DNA from: Paenibacillus polymyxa | Lineage (GTDB): Bacteria; Bacillota; Bacilli; Paenibacillales; Paenibacillaceae | Direction of reading: 5' to 3' | Assembly: GCF_015710975.1 (NCBI RefSeq) | Contig: NZ_CP049783.1 | Coordinates: forward strand, 1,857,501-1,921,500 | Length of the DNA stretch: 64,000 nucleotides | Part shown: positions 40,664 through 51,343 of the stretch, piece after piece | How the letters are laid out: each line of letters starts with the position of its first letter | How positions within the stretch are numbered: position 1 is the stretch's first letter | Program-made: the position numbers and the translations under genes | The notes under the pieces: model-generated | Told to the model about the DNA's origin: nothing | Seen by the model: only the letters and a program-made list of their open reading frames with translations | The model's database searches: none

Positions 40664-40707
40664 AATTACGAACAATACTATTTTCATGTAATATAATGTT
40701 CGCTTTT
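40664..40707. promoter_or_regulatory. Inverted PurBox pair (PurR operator) upstream of purA
   Basis: AATTACGAACAAT (40664-40676) and the inverted AATGTTCGCTTTT (40695-40707) each match the PurBox AWWWCCGAACWWT at 12 of 13 positions, with 18 bases between them, just upstream of the -35. Confidence 0.7.
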
Positions 40708-40710
40708 TAT

Positions 40711-40739
40711 TTGACTTTGAAAAATGGTACTGGTACACT
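40711..40739 (+). promoter_or_regulatory. purA promoter
   Basis: TTGACT (40711-40716), 17-base spacer, TACACT (40734-40739). Predicted start near 40746. Confidence 0.75.
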
Positions 40740-40745
40740 TATAGT

Positions 40746-42223
<1,478 letters not shown>

Positions 42224-42283
42224 AATATCCGTAGGATTCTATGAGGGCGTCATGCCTGTTTAATCATATAACTATTCCTGCTA

Positions 42284-42327
42284 AATCAAGGGGAGAGGGG
42301 CAATTCATGCCTCCCTCTTCTTTTTTA
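42284..42327 (+). terminator. purA terminator
   Basis: AGAGGGGC and GCCTCCCTCTTC form an imperfect stem before T6. Confidence 0.7.
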
Positions 42328-42452
42328 TATGGATGTGTTGGTGCTAGTTTTACATATTCCAAGGGTTAAAAATCGTCATATCTCGTCAATACTGGTCTAT
42401 ATGCACTTCATGATGTACACATGGCAAGATGCGTATAAGGAGGTAACGGGAT

Positions 42453-43109
42453 ATGAGGTGGCTTGGATGGCTGCTTAAAAAAGGAATGACGGTGGTGCTG
42501 GTCAGCGCGCTGACACTGGTAGTGACCGGTGTGGTCGTGAATGCTTATGTTCAATCGCTGTTACGGCAATTTAACATTCAGCTCGATCATCAGCCGATAT
42601 GGGGATGGGGCTGGCTAAAAGGCAGCGCTGGTACTGAGCAAAGTACAGGTACAGGGAAGAGCAAGACGACAGGGAGCGACTCTGGAAGTGTAACACCGCC
42701 TGATAATGCTTTGCCTGTCATGGGACAGGGCTTAGAAGAAAGCGGAAATAAGACAGGTGGTGCATCCAACGACAAGGGATCTCAGGAAGGGGCCACGTCG
42801 GCGGGAACATCAGACAGCGAGCCGCGTCAGCAGGCAGAAGGTACAGCTACACCTGAAACGAGTATCGAAGGCCATGATTTGGTCATTACGCCCGACCATC
42901 TGACGGAGAAAAAGAACAATTTACCGGCGGCTCAGAAGCAGGAGATTTTTACGATTCTTATGAATAAACTTCCGCCAGAAGAAATGCAGAAAATATCAGC
43001 TGCAATGGAAGGCGGTCTCACCGAGCAGGAGCTGCAAGATATTCAGCAGGTGCTTGCGAAGTATTTGACCAAAGAGGAATATAACAAATTGATGGGTATG
43101 CTTAAATAA
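42453..43109 (+). CDS. Hypothetical membrane-anchored protein
   Basis: 218 residues; no family recognised. One N-terminal membrane helix (about 12-32, GMTVVLVSALTLVVTGVVVN) is followed by WGWGW at 49-53, a low-complexity Ser/Thr/Gly/Glu-rich linker (about 55-145), and a helical C-terminal domain with two similar segments, LPAAQKQEIFTILMNKLPPE and LTEQELQDIQQVLAKYLTKE. The topology suggests an exported C-terminal domain on a flexible tether. AAGGAGGTAACGG precedes the ATG. It lies alone between purA and the M23 peptidase. Confidence 0.8.
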   Translation: MRWLGWLLKKGMTVVLVSALTLVVTGVVVNAYVQSLLRQFNIQLDHQPIWGWGWLKGSAGTEQSTGTGKSKTTGSDSGSVTPPDNALPVMGQGLEESGNKTGGASNDKGSQEGATSAGTSDSEPRQQAEGTATPETSIEGHDLVITPDHLTEKKNNLPAAQKQEIFTILMNKLPPEEMQKISAAMEGGLTEQELQDIQQVLAKYLTKEEYNKLMGMLK

Positions 43110-43166
43110 TGCATAAATAAAACGCATAAATGTATGGACAATGTTAATGCTCAAAACAGGACTGTA

Positions 43167-43193
43167 GAATCCGCGCCGGGCGCGGATTTTTTT
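43167..43193 (+). terminator. Terminator after the hypothetical membrane protein
   Basis: ATCCGCGC-CG-GGCGCGGAT followed by T7. Confidence 0.9.
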
Positions 43194-43418
43194 GCGTGCT
43201 AGGAAGTAATTGGAGTGCAGTTGAATTCTTTGTAAAAGCTATGTTAAAGTAAACTGTGTTGTGAAAAGGTTAAATTTTTGAAACCTTTTACATAACTATG
43301 CAATGCTAGATAGCGACTATTATCATAGATAAGCTTGTAAAACGGCTACTTTTATCATGTAAAAGGACAATAATGAACGCATTTAATAGAGATAGGATAT
43401 GCTGAAAAGGAGAGAACC
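43194..43418. other. Promoter region of the M23 peptidase gene
   Basis: No gene. It holds a perfect WalR box (43231-43247) and an AAAAGGTT / AACCTTTT inverted repeat (about 43265-43288). No unambiguous -10/-35 pair was found. Confidence 0.5.
43231..43247 (+). promoter_or_regulatory. WalR (YycF) binding box
   Basis: TGTAAA-AGCTA-TGTTAA matches TGTWAH-N5-TGTWAH exactly, 172 bases upstream of a cell-wall endopeptidase gene and about 1.9 kb upstream of walR. Confidence 0.7.
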
Positions 43419-44942
43419 ATGGAGGTTTCTAAGGGGAAGTTATCACCAGACCACAGGAATGGGAATTCAAGTGTTGAAAGCAATTCTGCCGATAAAGCAG
43501 GGAAAATAGCAACATGGTGGAACGGACGGAAAAGATGGTTAAGTTGGACGGCAGGCGGCATTGTGATTGTTGGCGGTCTTATTTTTGCTAGCAATCAGTA
43601 TGTTGGTGCCAATACAGTTCCTTATTATAAAGTGTATGTTAAAGGCGTTGAGGTCGGCAGTATCCTGAATGAGCAGCAGCTTAAGCAGCTGTATACAACG
43701 AAGAGCAAGCAGTATAAAGACAAGTATCCTGACGTGGAAATGGTGCTCAATACGAGCGCGGTCACGACGAGCACAGAAAAGGCATATAAGGCGGATATCG
43801 ATAGCGCAGCCACGCTGAAGAAGCTGGACGGCATGCTGACTGCCTATGCCAAAGGAGTAGAAGTGAAGGTCAACGGACAGATGGTTGGCATTGTAAAGGA
43901 TAAAGCGACGGCACAAGCAGCTTTAAAGCAAGTGCAGAAGAAGTACACACCTGCGGGTGAAGGTACAGCGACAGGCATCAAGGGGCTAGTTCGCAAAACA
44001 TCCGTGGGGAGTAGTCATGCTAGCGCAAGCACGAAGGCGCCTAAAGCATGGCTGGAGTCTGCCAGTATCAGTGAAAAGATTGCGTATGAGCCGGTGAAAG
44101 CAGATCCGAACAAGGTGCTGACGGAGGCAGAAGCGGTTAAGGTACTGACCGAGGGACGTGAAGCTCCTACAACCTATACGGTGCAAGAAGGCGATTCTTT
44201 GTCGTCGATTGCTACGAAGTTCGATACGACGGCTTGGGAGATTAAGCAGAACAATCCCGGTCTGCGTGAGTTGTACTTGCAAATTGGGGACGAGTTAAAG
44301 GTCACGGCTCCCAAGGTACCTGTTACGGTACGAACGGTAGAAAAGGTCGTCGAGCAGATTGCTATCGAGCCTGAAGTAGAGATTCGCCAGAGCGATGAAT
44401 TGAAAGCAGGAGTTACGAAAGTGGTCAGACCGGGACAAGCAGGTCTTAAAGAAATGGACTACCGTTTGACCAAGGAGAACGGTGAGGTCGTGCAAGAGGA
44501 ATGGCTCGGTCAAAAGGTGTTACAGCCGTCTGTTACCGAGGTGGTTCTGAGAGGAACGAAAGTCGAGGGGGAAGGCTCGGGCCAATTTGCCTGGCCGACT
44601 GCGGGTGCAATCATGACGAGCAGCTTCGGAGGACGTTGGGGACGTATGCATGAAGGTGTTGACTTGGTCGGCGATCATACGATTCAAGCATCTGATGAAG
44701 GTGTCGTCACATTTGCCGGTCAGCAGAATGGCTATGGTAATGTCATTATGATTGATCATCGCAACGGCTATCAAACAGTATACGGGCATTTGAATAGTAT
44801 TGGTGTTCATGTGGGACAGGTTGTTCAGCAAGGTGAAGCGATTGGTATTATGGGAAGCACCGGACGTTCCACAGGCACACATGTTCACTTTGAGATTCGC
44901 AAAAATAATACGCCACAAAATCCAATGACGTATTTAAGATAG
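43419..44942 (+). CDS. Peptidoglycan endopeptidase with LysM, G5 and M23 domains
   Basis: 507-residue exported cell-wall hydrolase. Order: one N-terminal membrane anchor (about 43-58, WTAGGIVIVGGLIFAS); an extracellular stalk; a LysM domain near 246-290 (TYTVQEGDSLSSIATKFDTT); a G5 domain near 297-377; and a C-terminal M23 LytM domain with metal ligands in HEGVD (about 412), YGHL and HVHFE (about 485-489). The zinc ligands look complete, so it should be active on cross-links. AAAGGAGAG precedes the ATG. The WalR box upstream and adjacency to wal genes suggest WalRK control. Confidence 0.92.
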   Translation: MEVSKGKLSPDHRNGNSSVESNSADKAGKIATWWNGRKRWLSWTAGGIVIVGGLIFASNQYVGANTVPYYKVYVKGVEVGSILNEQQLKQLYTTKSKQYKDKYPDVEMVLNTSAVTTSTEKAYKADIDSAATLKKLDGMLTAYAKGVEVKVNGQMVGIVKDKATAQAALKQVQKKYTPAGEGTATGIKGLVRKTSVGSSHASASTKAPKAWLESASISEKIAYEPVKADPNKVLTEAEAVKVLTEGREAPTTYTVQEGDSLSSIATKFDTTAWEIKQNNPGLRELYLQIGDELKVTAPKVPVTVRTVEKVVEQIAIEPEVEIRQSDELKAGVTKVVRPGQAGLKEMDYRLTKENGEVVQEEWLGQKVLQPSVTEVVLRGTKVEGEGSGQFAWPTAGAIMTSSFGGRWGRMHEGVDLVGDHTIQASDEGVVTFAGQQNGYGNVIMIDHRNGYQTVYGHLNSIGVHVGQVVQQGEAIGIMGSTGRSTGTHVHFEIRKNNTPQNPMTYLR

Positions 44943-44993
44943 ATTGGATGTTTAAATCGAGAGTTATGTGATTCGATGAGGATCAAAGAGAAA

Positions 44994-45041
44994 GACCATG
45001 TTTTCTGCATGCTTAACAGCCAGGTGCAGGCATGGTTTTTT
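44994..45041 (+). terminator. Terminator after the M23 gene
   Basis: ACCATG (44995-45000) and CATGGT (45031-45036), with inner TGCA pairing, then T6. Confidence 0.75.
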
Positions 45042-45174
45042 CTGCGTAAAGAAAAGGGCCTGGAAAAGTAATGGAATAGCGTACGGGTATGATAGAATAG
45101 AATAAGCATCTTATGGGTACTGACAAACGAAAGTTAATAATAGATGATGATCCGTGAGAAGAGGTGAACGCTGT

Positions 45175-45906
45175 ATGCAAGGGACGATTCTAGTAGTGGA
45201 TGATGAACAACCTATCGCTGATATTTTGAAATTTAATTTGGAAAAAGAAGGATACGAGGTCATTTGCGCCTTTGATGGAATCAGTGCGGTGGATATCGCG
45301 ATTAAGCAACAGCCAGACCTGATTTTGCTGGACCTGATGCTGCCGGGCATGGACGGTATGGACGTATGCCGCGAGGTGCGCGGACATCAGCTTCAGACGC
45401 CAATTATTATGCTGACTGCGAAGGATGGGGAAATCGACAAAGTGCTAGGGCTGGAGCTGGGTGCGGACGATTATGTGACGAAGCCGTTCAGCACACGCGA
45501 ATTGCTGGCACGCGTGAAGGCACAGATGCGTAGACAGCAACGCGGCGTAGCAGGCACGCCGGAAAGCCGCCCACAGGAGGATAAGCAGGGGCTACGCGTA
45601 GGCGATCTCTTTTTTGATGCGGATATGTATACAGCCTATAAAAACGGAACTCCACTTGACCTGACGCACCGCGAGTATGAACTTCTGTACTATATGGCGA
45701 AAAATGCAGGCAAGGTCATGACTCGCGAGCATTTGCTTCAAGCGGTATGGGGATTTGAGTACTACGGGGATGTGCGGACGGTAGACGTGACGATCCGGCG
45801 ACTGCGCGAGAAGATTGAGGAAAACCCGAGCAAGCCGGAGACGATCCTGACACGGCGTGGCCTTGGATATATCGTTAGCGGGGGCAAAGGTGGCCTGCGG
45901 GCATGA
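45175..45906 (+). CDS. walR: Essential response regulator WalR (YycF)
   Basis: 243-residue OmpR-type regulator of cell-wall metabolism. The ATG at 45175 has GAGGTGA upstream and gives [20 protein letters not shown]. Acidic pocket VDDE near 8-11, phospho-Asp near 53 in [11 protein letters not shown], Lys near 102 in VTKPFS. The C-terminal winged helix includes [15 protein letters not shown] and [18 protein letters not shown]. First gene of walRKHIJ; stop overlaps walK. Confidence 0.97.
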   Translation: MQGTILVVDDEQPIADILKFNLEKEGYEVICAFDGISAVDIAIKQQPDLILLDLMLPGMDGMDVCREVRGHQLQTPIIMLTAKDGEIDKVLGLELGADDYVTKPFSTRELLARVKAQMRRQQRGVAGTPESRPQEDKQGLRVGDLFFDADMYTAYKNGTPLDLTHREYELLYYMAKNAGKVMTREHLLQAVWGFEYYGDVRTVDVTIRRLREKIEENPSKPETILTRRGLGYIVSGGKGGLRA

Positions 45907-47732
45907 GATGGCTGTCCTTCTTTCGCACCATTCATGCCAAGCTGATTATTATCTATGTGCTGCTAATCTTGGTGGCCATGCAGTTGATTGGAGTCTATTT
46001 TGTCAGCTCGATGAAGAACTCGTTGACGAGTAATTTTACGCAGGATTTGCAAGCACGGGCGGAGATGCTGTCCGTGCTGGCGGAGCAGGATCTGAGTGGC
46101 AGTGATGGCAAAATGGAGGAAGATAGCGTCGAAAGTCTGCGTGCACGCGTGAATAACTTGTTTGACTTCAGCGGCGCGGAAATTCAGGTGCTGGATGCCA
46201 GTGGCAAAGTACTGATTACTTCTCAAGGCTCTCATGCTGACTATGTCGGACGTAAAAATACGCAGACAGTGGTTAGCCGCTCACTCCAAGGAATCCGTGA
46301 TAACGAGGAATATATGGTGGACGAAGATAACGTCCGCAAGAAGGTCGTCGCCAAGCCTGTCATCAGCCAAGGCAAAATTGTCGGTGCAGTGTACATCGCT
46401 GCTTCGATGGCTGAGCTGTACGATACGATGAAACGCATTAACAATGTGTTTCTCTCAGGTATGCTGATTGCGCTCGCGTTGACGGCTGTGCTGGGCGTGG
46501 TGTTGGCCCACACGATTACGCATCCAATCAAAGTGATGACACGGCATGCGACGGAGGTCGCTGAGGGCAAGTTTGACCAGCAGATGCCAGTGTTTGGTGA
46601 AGATGAAATCGGTAGGCTGAGCGTGGCCTTTAACTATATGACAGGACGTCTACGTGAGGCTCTGTCGCAGAATGAGGAGGAGAAGGAAAAGCTCTCCTCC
46701 ATCTTGACCAATATGAGCGACGGTGTGGTCGCTACCGACGATCATGGCCGGGTCATTCTGGTCAACCGCCGGGCCAGCGCCATGCTGGGCGTGAACGAGA
46801 ATGAAATGACCGGTAGACATATCGCGGTACTTCTGGGGATCGACCCGGAGGAAACCGAGGCCCTGTACAGCGGATCGTCCGCTTCTACGCTCTTGCAGCT
46901 GGAGCCGGCCGGTCAGGATGAACCCATCGTCATCCGCGTGACCTTTACACCCATTCATCGGCGGGAATTTGGCATTACGGGCACGATTGCTGTGCTTCAG
47001 GACGTGACGGAGCAGGAGGAGATGGAGACGACGCGGCGGGAATTCGTCGCTAATGTATCTCATGAGCTGCGCACACCGCTGACGACGATCCGTAGCTACG
47101 CTGAAGCGCTGGATGACGGCGCGATGGCTGAGCCGCAGCTCGCAGAGCGTTTTGTAGGTGTCATCCGTAACGAGACGGAGCGTATGATCCGGCTGGTTAC
47201 GGATTTGCTGCATCTGTCGCGGCTCGATTCCAATGAGGCGCCTCTGCGGATGCAGCCTGCCGATGTGATGGAGATGCTGGACGAGGTCGCGGATCGGTTT
47301 TCTTTTCAAATGAAGCAAAAACACATTCGCTCAGGCATGTTCGTAGAGCAGGGGATTGGCAAGGTCGTGATCGACCGCGATCAGATTGATCAAGTGCTGG
47401 ACAATTTGATGTCCAATGCATTGAAATATACGCCGGAAGGTGGAAGTATCCGGATCGAGGCTCGTCGCAACCATGAGGGAATGCTGGCTATTTCGGTACA
47501 GGATACCGGAATTGGTATTCCCAAAAAAGATTTGGACCGGATTTTTGAACGGTTTTATCGTGTGGACAAAGCGAGATCGCGCAATATGGGCGGCACAGGA
47601 CTGGGGCTGTCGATTGCCCGGGAAATTGTAAAGGCCCATGGAGGTCAGATTTTCCTGGAGTCTGAATATGGTCAGGGAACTTGTACGACCTTTACGCTAC
47701 CTATGTCGGGTGAAGGGAGGGAAGCACAGTGA
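45903..47732 (+). CDS. walK: Sensor histidine kinase WalK (YycG)
   Basis: 609-residue membrane kinase. Helix 1 at about 12-32, an extracytoplasmic Cache-like domain to about 180, helix 2 near 183-203 ([20 protein letters not shown]), HAMP ([20 protein letters not shown]), a cytoplasmic PAS (about 265-370), and HisKA with the phospho-His in [16 protein letters not shown] near 385. HATPase follows: N box [16 protein letters not shown]1 DTGIGIP, G2 [10 protein letters not shown]. Overlaps both neighbours by four bases. Confidence 0.97.
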   Translation: MRWLSFFRTIHAKLIIIYVLLILVAMQLIGVYFVSSMKNSLTSNFTQDLQARAEMLSVLAEQDLSGSDGKMEEDSVESLRARVNNLFDFSGAEIQVLDASGKVLITSQGSHADYVGRKNTQTVVSRSLQGIRDNEEYMVDEDNVRKKVVAKPVISQGKIVGAVYIAASMAELYDTMKRINNVFLSGMLIALALTAVLGVVLAHTITHPIKVMTRHATEVAEGKFDQQMPVFGEDEIGRLSVAFNYMTGRLREALSQNEEEKEKLSSILTNMSDGVVATDDHGRVILVNRRASAMLGVNENEMTGRHIAVLLGIDPEETEALYSGSSASTLLQLEPAGQDEPIVIRVTFTPIHRREFGITGTIAVLQDVTEQEEMETTRREFVANVSHELRTPLTTIRSYAEALDDGAMAEPQLAERFVGVIRNETERMIRLVTDLLHLSRLDSNEAPLRMQPADVMEMLDEVADRFSFQMKQKHIRSGMFVEQGIGKVVIDRDQIDQVLDNLMSNALKYTPEGGSIRIEARRNHEGMLAISVQDTGIGIPKKDLDRIFERFYRVDKARSRNMGGTGLGLSIAREIVKAHGGQIFLESEYGQGTCTTFTLPMSGEGREAQ

Positions 47733-49066
47733 AGGAACGTTTGAAGTCATGGACGCTTGTTTTGCTGGTAGCTTCCAGCCTGGTTCAGACTTATTTTTTG
47801 ATCTACCGTCTTCCGGGCAGTGATTCTGTACTCACTTCAGAAACGAACTATGTCAAAACTGAAAGCATGGGGCAGGAGAAAAAGATTGAAAATCTTGTAT
47901 TCCCTGATAGGATGCTAATTCATCAAGGTGAGAAGAAACATACCGTTTTTTATCCGGGGGTTACTTTTTACGATTTGATTTATACACGGCTGGAAAGCCG
48001 AAGTTTTAACAATTTCCAACGTCGGAGTATCCAGTCAGCGGACTGGGCACGGATTCGCAGTGAGAATGAGGGGATCGAATTATCATTTTCCGGCGGGGTT
48101 CCGGTTTCATTGCTGGAGCGGGTCATGCGTCTGACGCCGGATTCAGTATTTCAGGGGGAGACGATTAACCGCATCTGGATCTATATCGACGAAAAGAATG
48201 CCAAGCCGCACGCACTCTTTTTCAGTGCCAGAGGTGATGTGGTGTATGAGGCGAACCAGTTCGATATGACGGTAGAAGACATTCGGCAGCATGTGAATTT
48301 TGGAAAAAATGCCCCGTTGTACAAGCTGGTGAATAATCAGTATTACATTCCCGTGGATGACCTGGAGACTGTACAGCCTGTGGTATATGCCGGGTTGTTT
48401 ACGACAGAACAGATGCAGCGGAATTTATTTTTCGATCCGGGCATTACGCGCAATATTCAGGAAAAAGATGGTTCACAGATTTATACAGATAGCAAGCGTA
48501 GCTTACAGATCAAGCAGGATCAACGTTGGATGAGCTATACCGATCCTAGTGCACCGGGAGCGGATGGAAGCAGCCCAATTAGGGACGTGTTGGCCGCAGT
48601 TGATTTTGTAAATCAGCATGGCGGTTGGGATGCTGCGTATCAGATGAAATTGAGAAGCAGCGATGAAAATCGCACAAGTGTGATGTTCCAGCAGTATTAT
48701 GGCGCTTATCCGGTGCTGGACACGCCATCGTTCCGCTTTGGTACGATCTCCTTGCAAATCCAGCAGGAAACGGCATCTGTCTATGATCGTTCATTGCTGT
48801 ATCTCAAGGGCGGGGAGCAATCATCGAAGAAAGTGATGCTGCCAGGTGGTGAGACCTTGGAGAAGCAACTGCAAACGGTAGGCGACGGCAAGTCGATTAG
48901 AGATCTGACTCCTGTATATCAGCCAGAGCTGATCAATGACGGATTGAAGCTCATCCCAGAGTGGCGTGTTACGTTCAGCGACGGTTCTGTTGCAGAGATT
49001 CATGCTGTTCCTGTAACGACAGCATCCAATACAACATTAAAAAAGTCAGACCAAGAGACAAAGTGA
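47729..49066 (+). CDS. walH: WalRK accessory protein WalH (YycH)
   Basis: 445-residue membrane-anchored negative modulator of WalK, with one N-terminal helix (about 8-25, TLVLLVASSLVQTYFLIYRL) and an extracytoplasmic domain. Marks of the YycH family: SWTL-type start, LVFPDRMLIH near 57, and the FFDPGITRNIQEKDGSQIYT segment near 232-251. GGAGG precedes the start inside walK. Confidence 0.92.
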   Translation: MKERLKSWTLVLLVASSLVQTYFLIYRLPGSDSVLTSETNYVKTESMGQEKKIENLVFPDRMLIHQGEKKHTVFYPGVTFYDLIYTRLESRSFNNFQRRSIQSADWARIRSENEGIELSFSGGVPVSLLERVMRLTPDSVFQGETINRIWIYIDEKNAKPHALFFSARGDVVYEANQFDMTVEDIRQHVNFGKNAPLYKLVNNQYYIPVDDLETVQPVVYAGLFTTEQMQRNLFFDPGITRNIQEKDGSQIYTDSKRSLQIKQDQRWMSYTDPSAPGADGSSPIRDVLAAVDFVNQHGGWDAAYQMKLRSSDENRTSVMFQQYYGAYPVLDTPSFRFGTISLQIQQETASVYDRSLLYLKGGEQSSKKVMLPGGETLEKQLQTVGDGKSIRDLTPVYQPELINDGLKLIPEWRVTFSDGSVAEIHAVPVTTASNTTLKKSDQETK

Positions 49067-49087
49067 TAATAGGAAGGGGGAACGGGA

Positions 49088-49852
49088 ATGGATTGGAGCC
49101 GCGCTAAAAACGTACTGATCTGTACATTTTTGCTGCTCAATGTGGTATTGGGTTATCAACTGTGGCATGATGCGCAGGAAACGGCCGGGCCGAATCTGGA
49201 TTTTACTTCACTGGATGAAAACACGCAGCGTTTAATGGAAGAGAAAAGCATTCAGGTGCTGGCTCCGATTCCCGGAGATACCCCGCAGTTGCCCAAGCTG
49301 TCTTATACTTATGTCCATAGTGGAGAGAAAGATGAACTTGTGCAGCTGCTGAGACCAGTGGACAGCAAGCTGGTATTCACTCATGATGCGCTAGTGGAGG
49401 CTTTGGAGCCGCAAATCAAGGATATCGATAGCTATCAGTATGATCCGCTGGATGTCCAGGAGGAGTTCGTATCCGGACAGGCAGATGCTTTTGCGCTGCA
49501 TCCGTTGGTACAGGGCAAGTGGCCGCTCTTTAATGTGAAGCTGGCTCTGTTTTACAGCAATCAGAAGATTACAGGGTATCGCAAAATTCAGGTAGAGCTC
49601 CAGCCCTCGGATGAGGCAAAGAAAATGCTGCCTGCGTCCAAAGCCTTGGCGAGGCTGATCGATGGCTATTTGCCGCGTGACTCCGTAGTGAAGGATATCC
49701 GGCTCGGATATTACGGACAGACCTTTAACTCCGATAGCCAGGTGGCTGCTCCGGTGTGGCGGTTTATGCTGGACAACGGAAAAGGCGTGTATTATGTACA
49801 GATGAACGGAGATGTCATTAGTCCAAAGACAGAACATACAGAAGGGTCTTGA
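49088..49852 (+). CDS. walI: WalRK accessory protein WalI (YycI)
   Basis: 254-residue partner of WalH. MDWSRAKNVLICTFLLLNVV is the diagnostic start (membrane helix about 8-26); the extracytoplasmic domain ends with APVWRFMLDNGKGVYYVQMN. AAGGGGG lies before the ATG. Located between walH and walJ. Confidence 0.93.
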   Translation: MDWSRAKNVLICTFLLLNVVLGYQLWHDAQETAGPNLDFTSLDENTQRLMEEKSIQVLAPIPGDTPQLPKLSYTYVHSGEKDELVQLLRPVDSKLVFTHDALVEALEPQIKDIDSYQYDPLDVQEEFVSGQADAFALHPLVQGKWPLFNVKLALFYSNQKITGYRKIQVELQPSDEAKKMLPASKALARLIDGYLPRDSVVKDIRLGYYGQTFNSDSQVAAPVWRFMLDNGKGVYYVQMNGDVISPKTEHTEGS

Positions 49853-49858
49853 ACAGAT

Positions 49859-50665
49859 ATGGGGATTTCTTTTACCGTGCTGTCGAGCGGTTCGACCGGC
49901 AACGCTACCGTTGTACGGAACGAAGACACGACATTGCTCATCGATGCAGGTCTCAGCGCAAAGCGTATTGACGAATTGCTGAAAGAACGCGATCTGAGCG
50001 GAGAAGAGTTGGATGGTATTTTGGTCACGCATGAGCATTCCGATCATGTTAAAGGACTAGGCGCCATGGCGCGTAAATATAATTTACCTATATATGCTAA
50101 CGAGAAGACATGGTTTGCCATCAGCAACGCTGTTGGGCAAATCGCGGATGATAACCGCAGAATATTGGAGACAGGCGCGACACGGGAATTTGAGTCATTG
50201 CGTGTAGAGTCTTTTGGCATCTCCCATGATGCGGCTGAGCCCGTAGGATACAGCTTTTATGATGGGGCAGAGAAGCTTAGCGTAGCGACCGATCTCGGCT
50301 ATGTCAGCGATAAGGTAAAACAAGCGATATCAGATGCAGATGTATTGGTGCTAGAGGCTAACCATGATGTAGAAATGCTGCGTATGGGCCGCTATCCTTG
50401 GAACATCAAGCGCCGTATACTCAGTGATATCGGCCACTTATCCAATGAGATGGCAGGTGCGATTCTTAGCGAGCTGTTGACCGGACGGACAAAGCGGACG
50501 TATCTGGCACATTTGAGCCGCGACCACAATATGATGGAGCTTGCGAAGCTGACCGTACGCGGGGCAATGGAAGACCGCGGCTGTTTTTACAAGGATAGTG
50601 AGTTTCGATTGTGTGATACGTATTATGATCGTCCTACACCTTGGGATAAGGTAAGTGAGCCATAA
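49859..50665 (+). CDS. walJ: Metallo-beta-lactamase fold protein WalJ (YycJ)
   Basis: 268-residue soluble MBL-fold nuclease-like protein of the walJ family, linked in other species to DNA repair or fork-division coordination. Zinc motif VTHEHSDHVKG near 58; FTVLSSGSTGNATVV at the start is typical. Further ligands: VATDLGYVSD near 141 and LEANHD near 165. Six bases after walI. Its 3' end overlaps a convergent small gene by 32 bases. Confidence 0.94.
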   Translation: MGISFTVLSSGSTGNATVVRNEDTTLLIDAGLSAKRIDELLKERDLSGEELDGILVTHEHSDHVKGLGAMARKYNLPIYANEKTWFAISNAVGQIADDNRRILETGATREFESLRVESFGISHDAAEPVGYSFYDGAEKLSVATDLGYVSDKVKQAISDADVLVLEANHDVEMLRMGRYPWNIKRRILSDIGHLSNEMAGAILSELLTGRTKRTYLAHLSRDHNMMELAKLTVRGAMEDRGCFYKDSEFRLCDTYYDRPTPWDKVSEP

Positions 50666-50840
50666 AGCTGTCCAACTCGGCGGCTTTGCGCTCGACCTCT
50701 TCACGGGTCACTATGCCTTTGTCCACCAGTAGCTCAATCAATGTACTTAGCGCCAGTGTATTACGGTAGTGCTCGTCTTTCAAATCCGCAAGCTTGGCTG
50801 CCATGCGAACTTCATCCATAGCGGAACGATGGGAATTCAT
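50634..50840 (-). CDS. Small conserved-looking hypothetical protein
   Basis: 68 residues, charged and mostly helical: MNSHRSAMDEVRMAAKLADL, then LSTLIELLVDKGIVTREEVE. No family recognised. The ATG at 50840 follows a strong AGGAGG with good spacing, which is the main reason to accept it. It is antisense and convergent to walJ, overlapping its last 32 bases, and divergent from htrC. Confidence 0.65.
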   Translation of the reverse strand: MNSHRSAMDEVRMAAKLADLKDEHYRNTLALSTLIELLVDKGIVTREEVERKAAELDSFMAHLPYPKV

Positions 50841-51343
50841 CCTATATTCCTCCTGTAAAAATATTTTTAAAATGGCGTGCAATAAGCTTGGTTCTGCCTG
50901 TGGTTTTGCCAAGTGCTGTGATACAATAAAGCTAACAACAGAAAGCTTTCTGAAGGAAGGCTCTCATCGAAAGTATAGGCTGCTTTAAGCGGACGGGAAC
51001 AAGCCAGAACGTCTCTATGAGACGATCATTTTGTAATAGAATAGAAGACTTGTTACTATTGTAGTCCATTGGTTTGGAAATCATTCCTCTTTTTTCCTCT
51101 ATTCGGGGTCAGATTCGGCGTGTATGCTAATTTATGAGATTTGGTTGCTTAGGAAGGTTCCATTTGTGGTGATTAATAAGTAGACCGGAACGATTAGTTG
51201 CTGAATTCCGATGGTAGGGGATATTCAATCCATTTGAGATGTTCAACGGAGCAGGTTCTCTGTAGCATAGGTTGGCGCAAGCCCGAATAGCCCTAATTTT
51301 TTAGTGAGTGTCGGTGCATGACAACGAAGGGGAGAGGATTAGC
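50841..51343. promoter_or_regulatory. Divergent upstream region of the small gene and htrC
   Basis: 503 bases with no gene seen. An extended -10 (TGATACAAT, core 50922-50927), a perfect 14-base palindrome CAGAAAGCTTTCTG (50939-50952) and a hairpin CGTCTC-TAT-GAGACG (51010-51024) lie here. The htrC ribosome site GGGGAGAGG precedes 51344. Confidence 0.4.
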
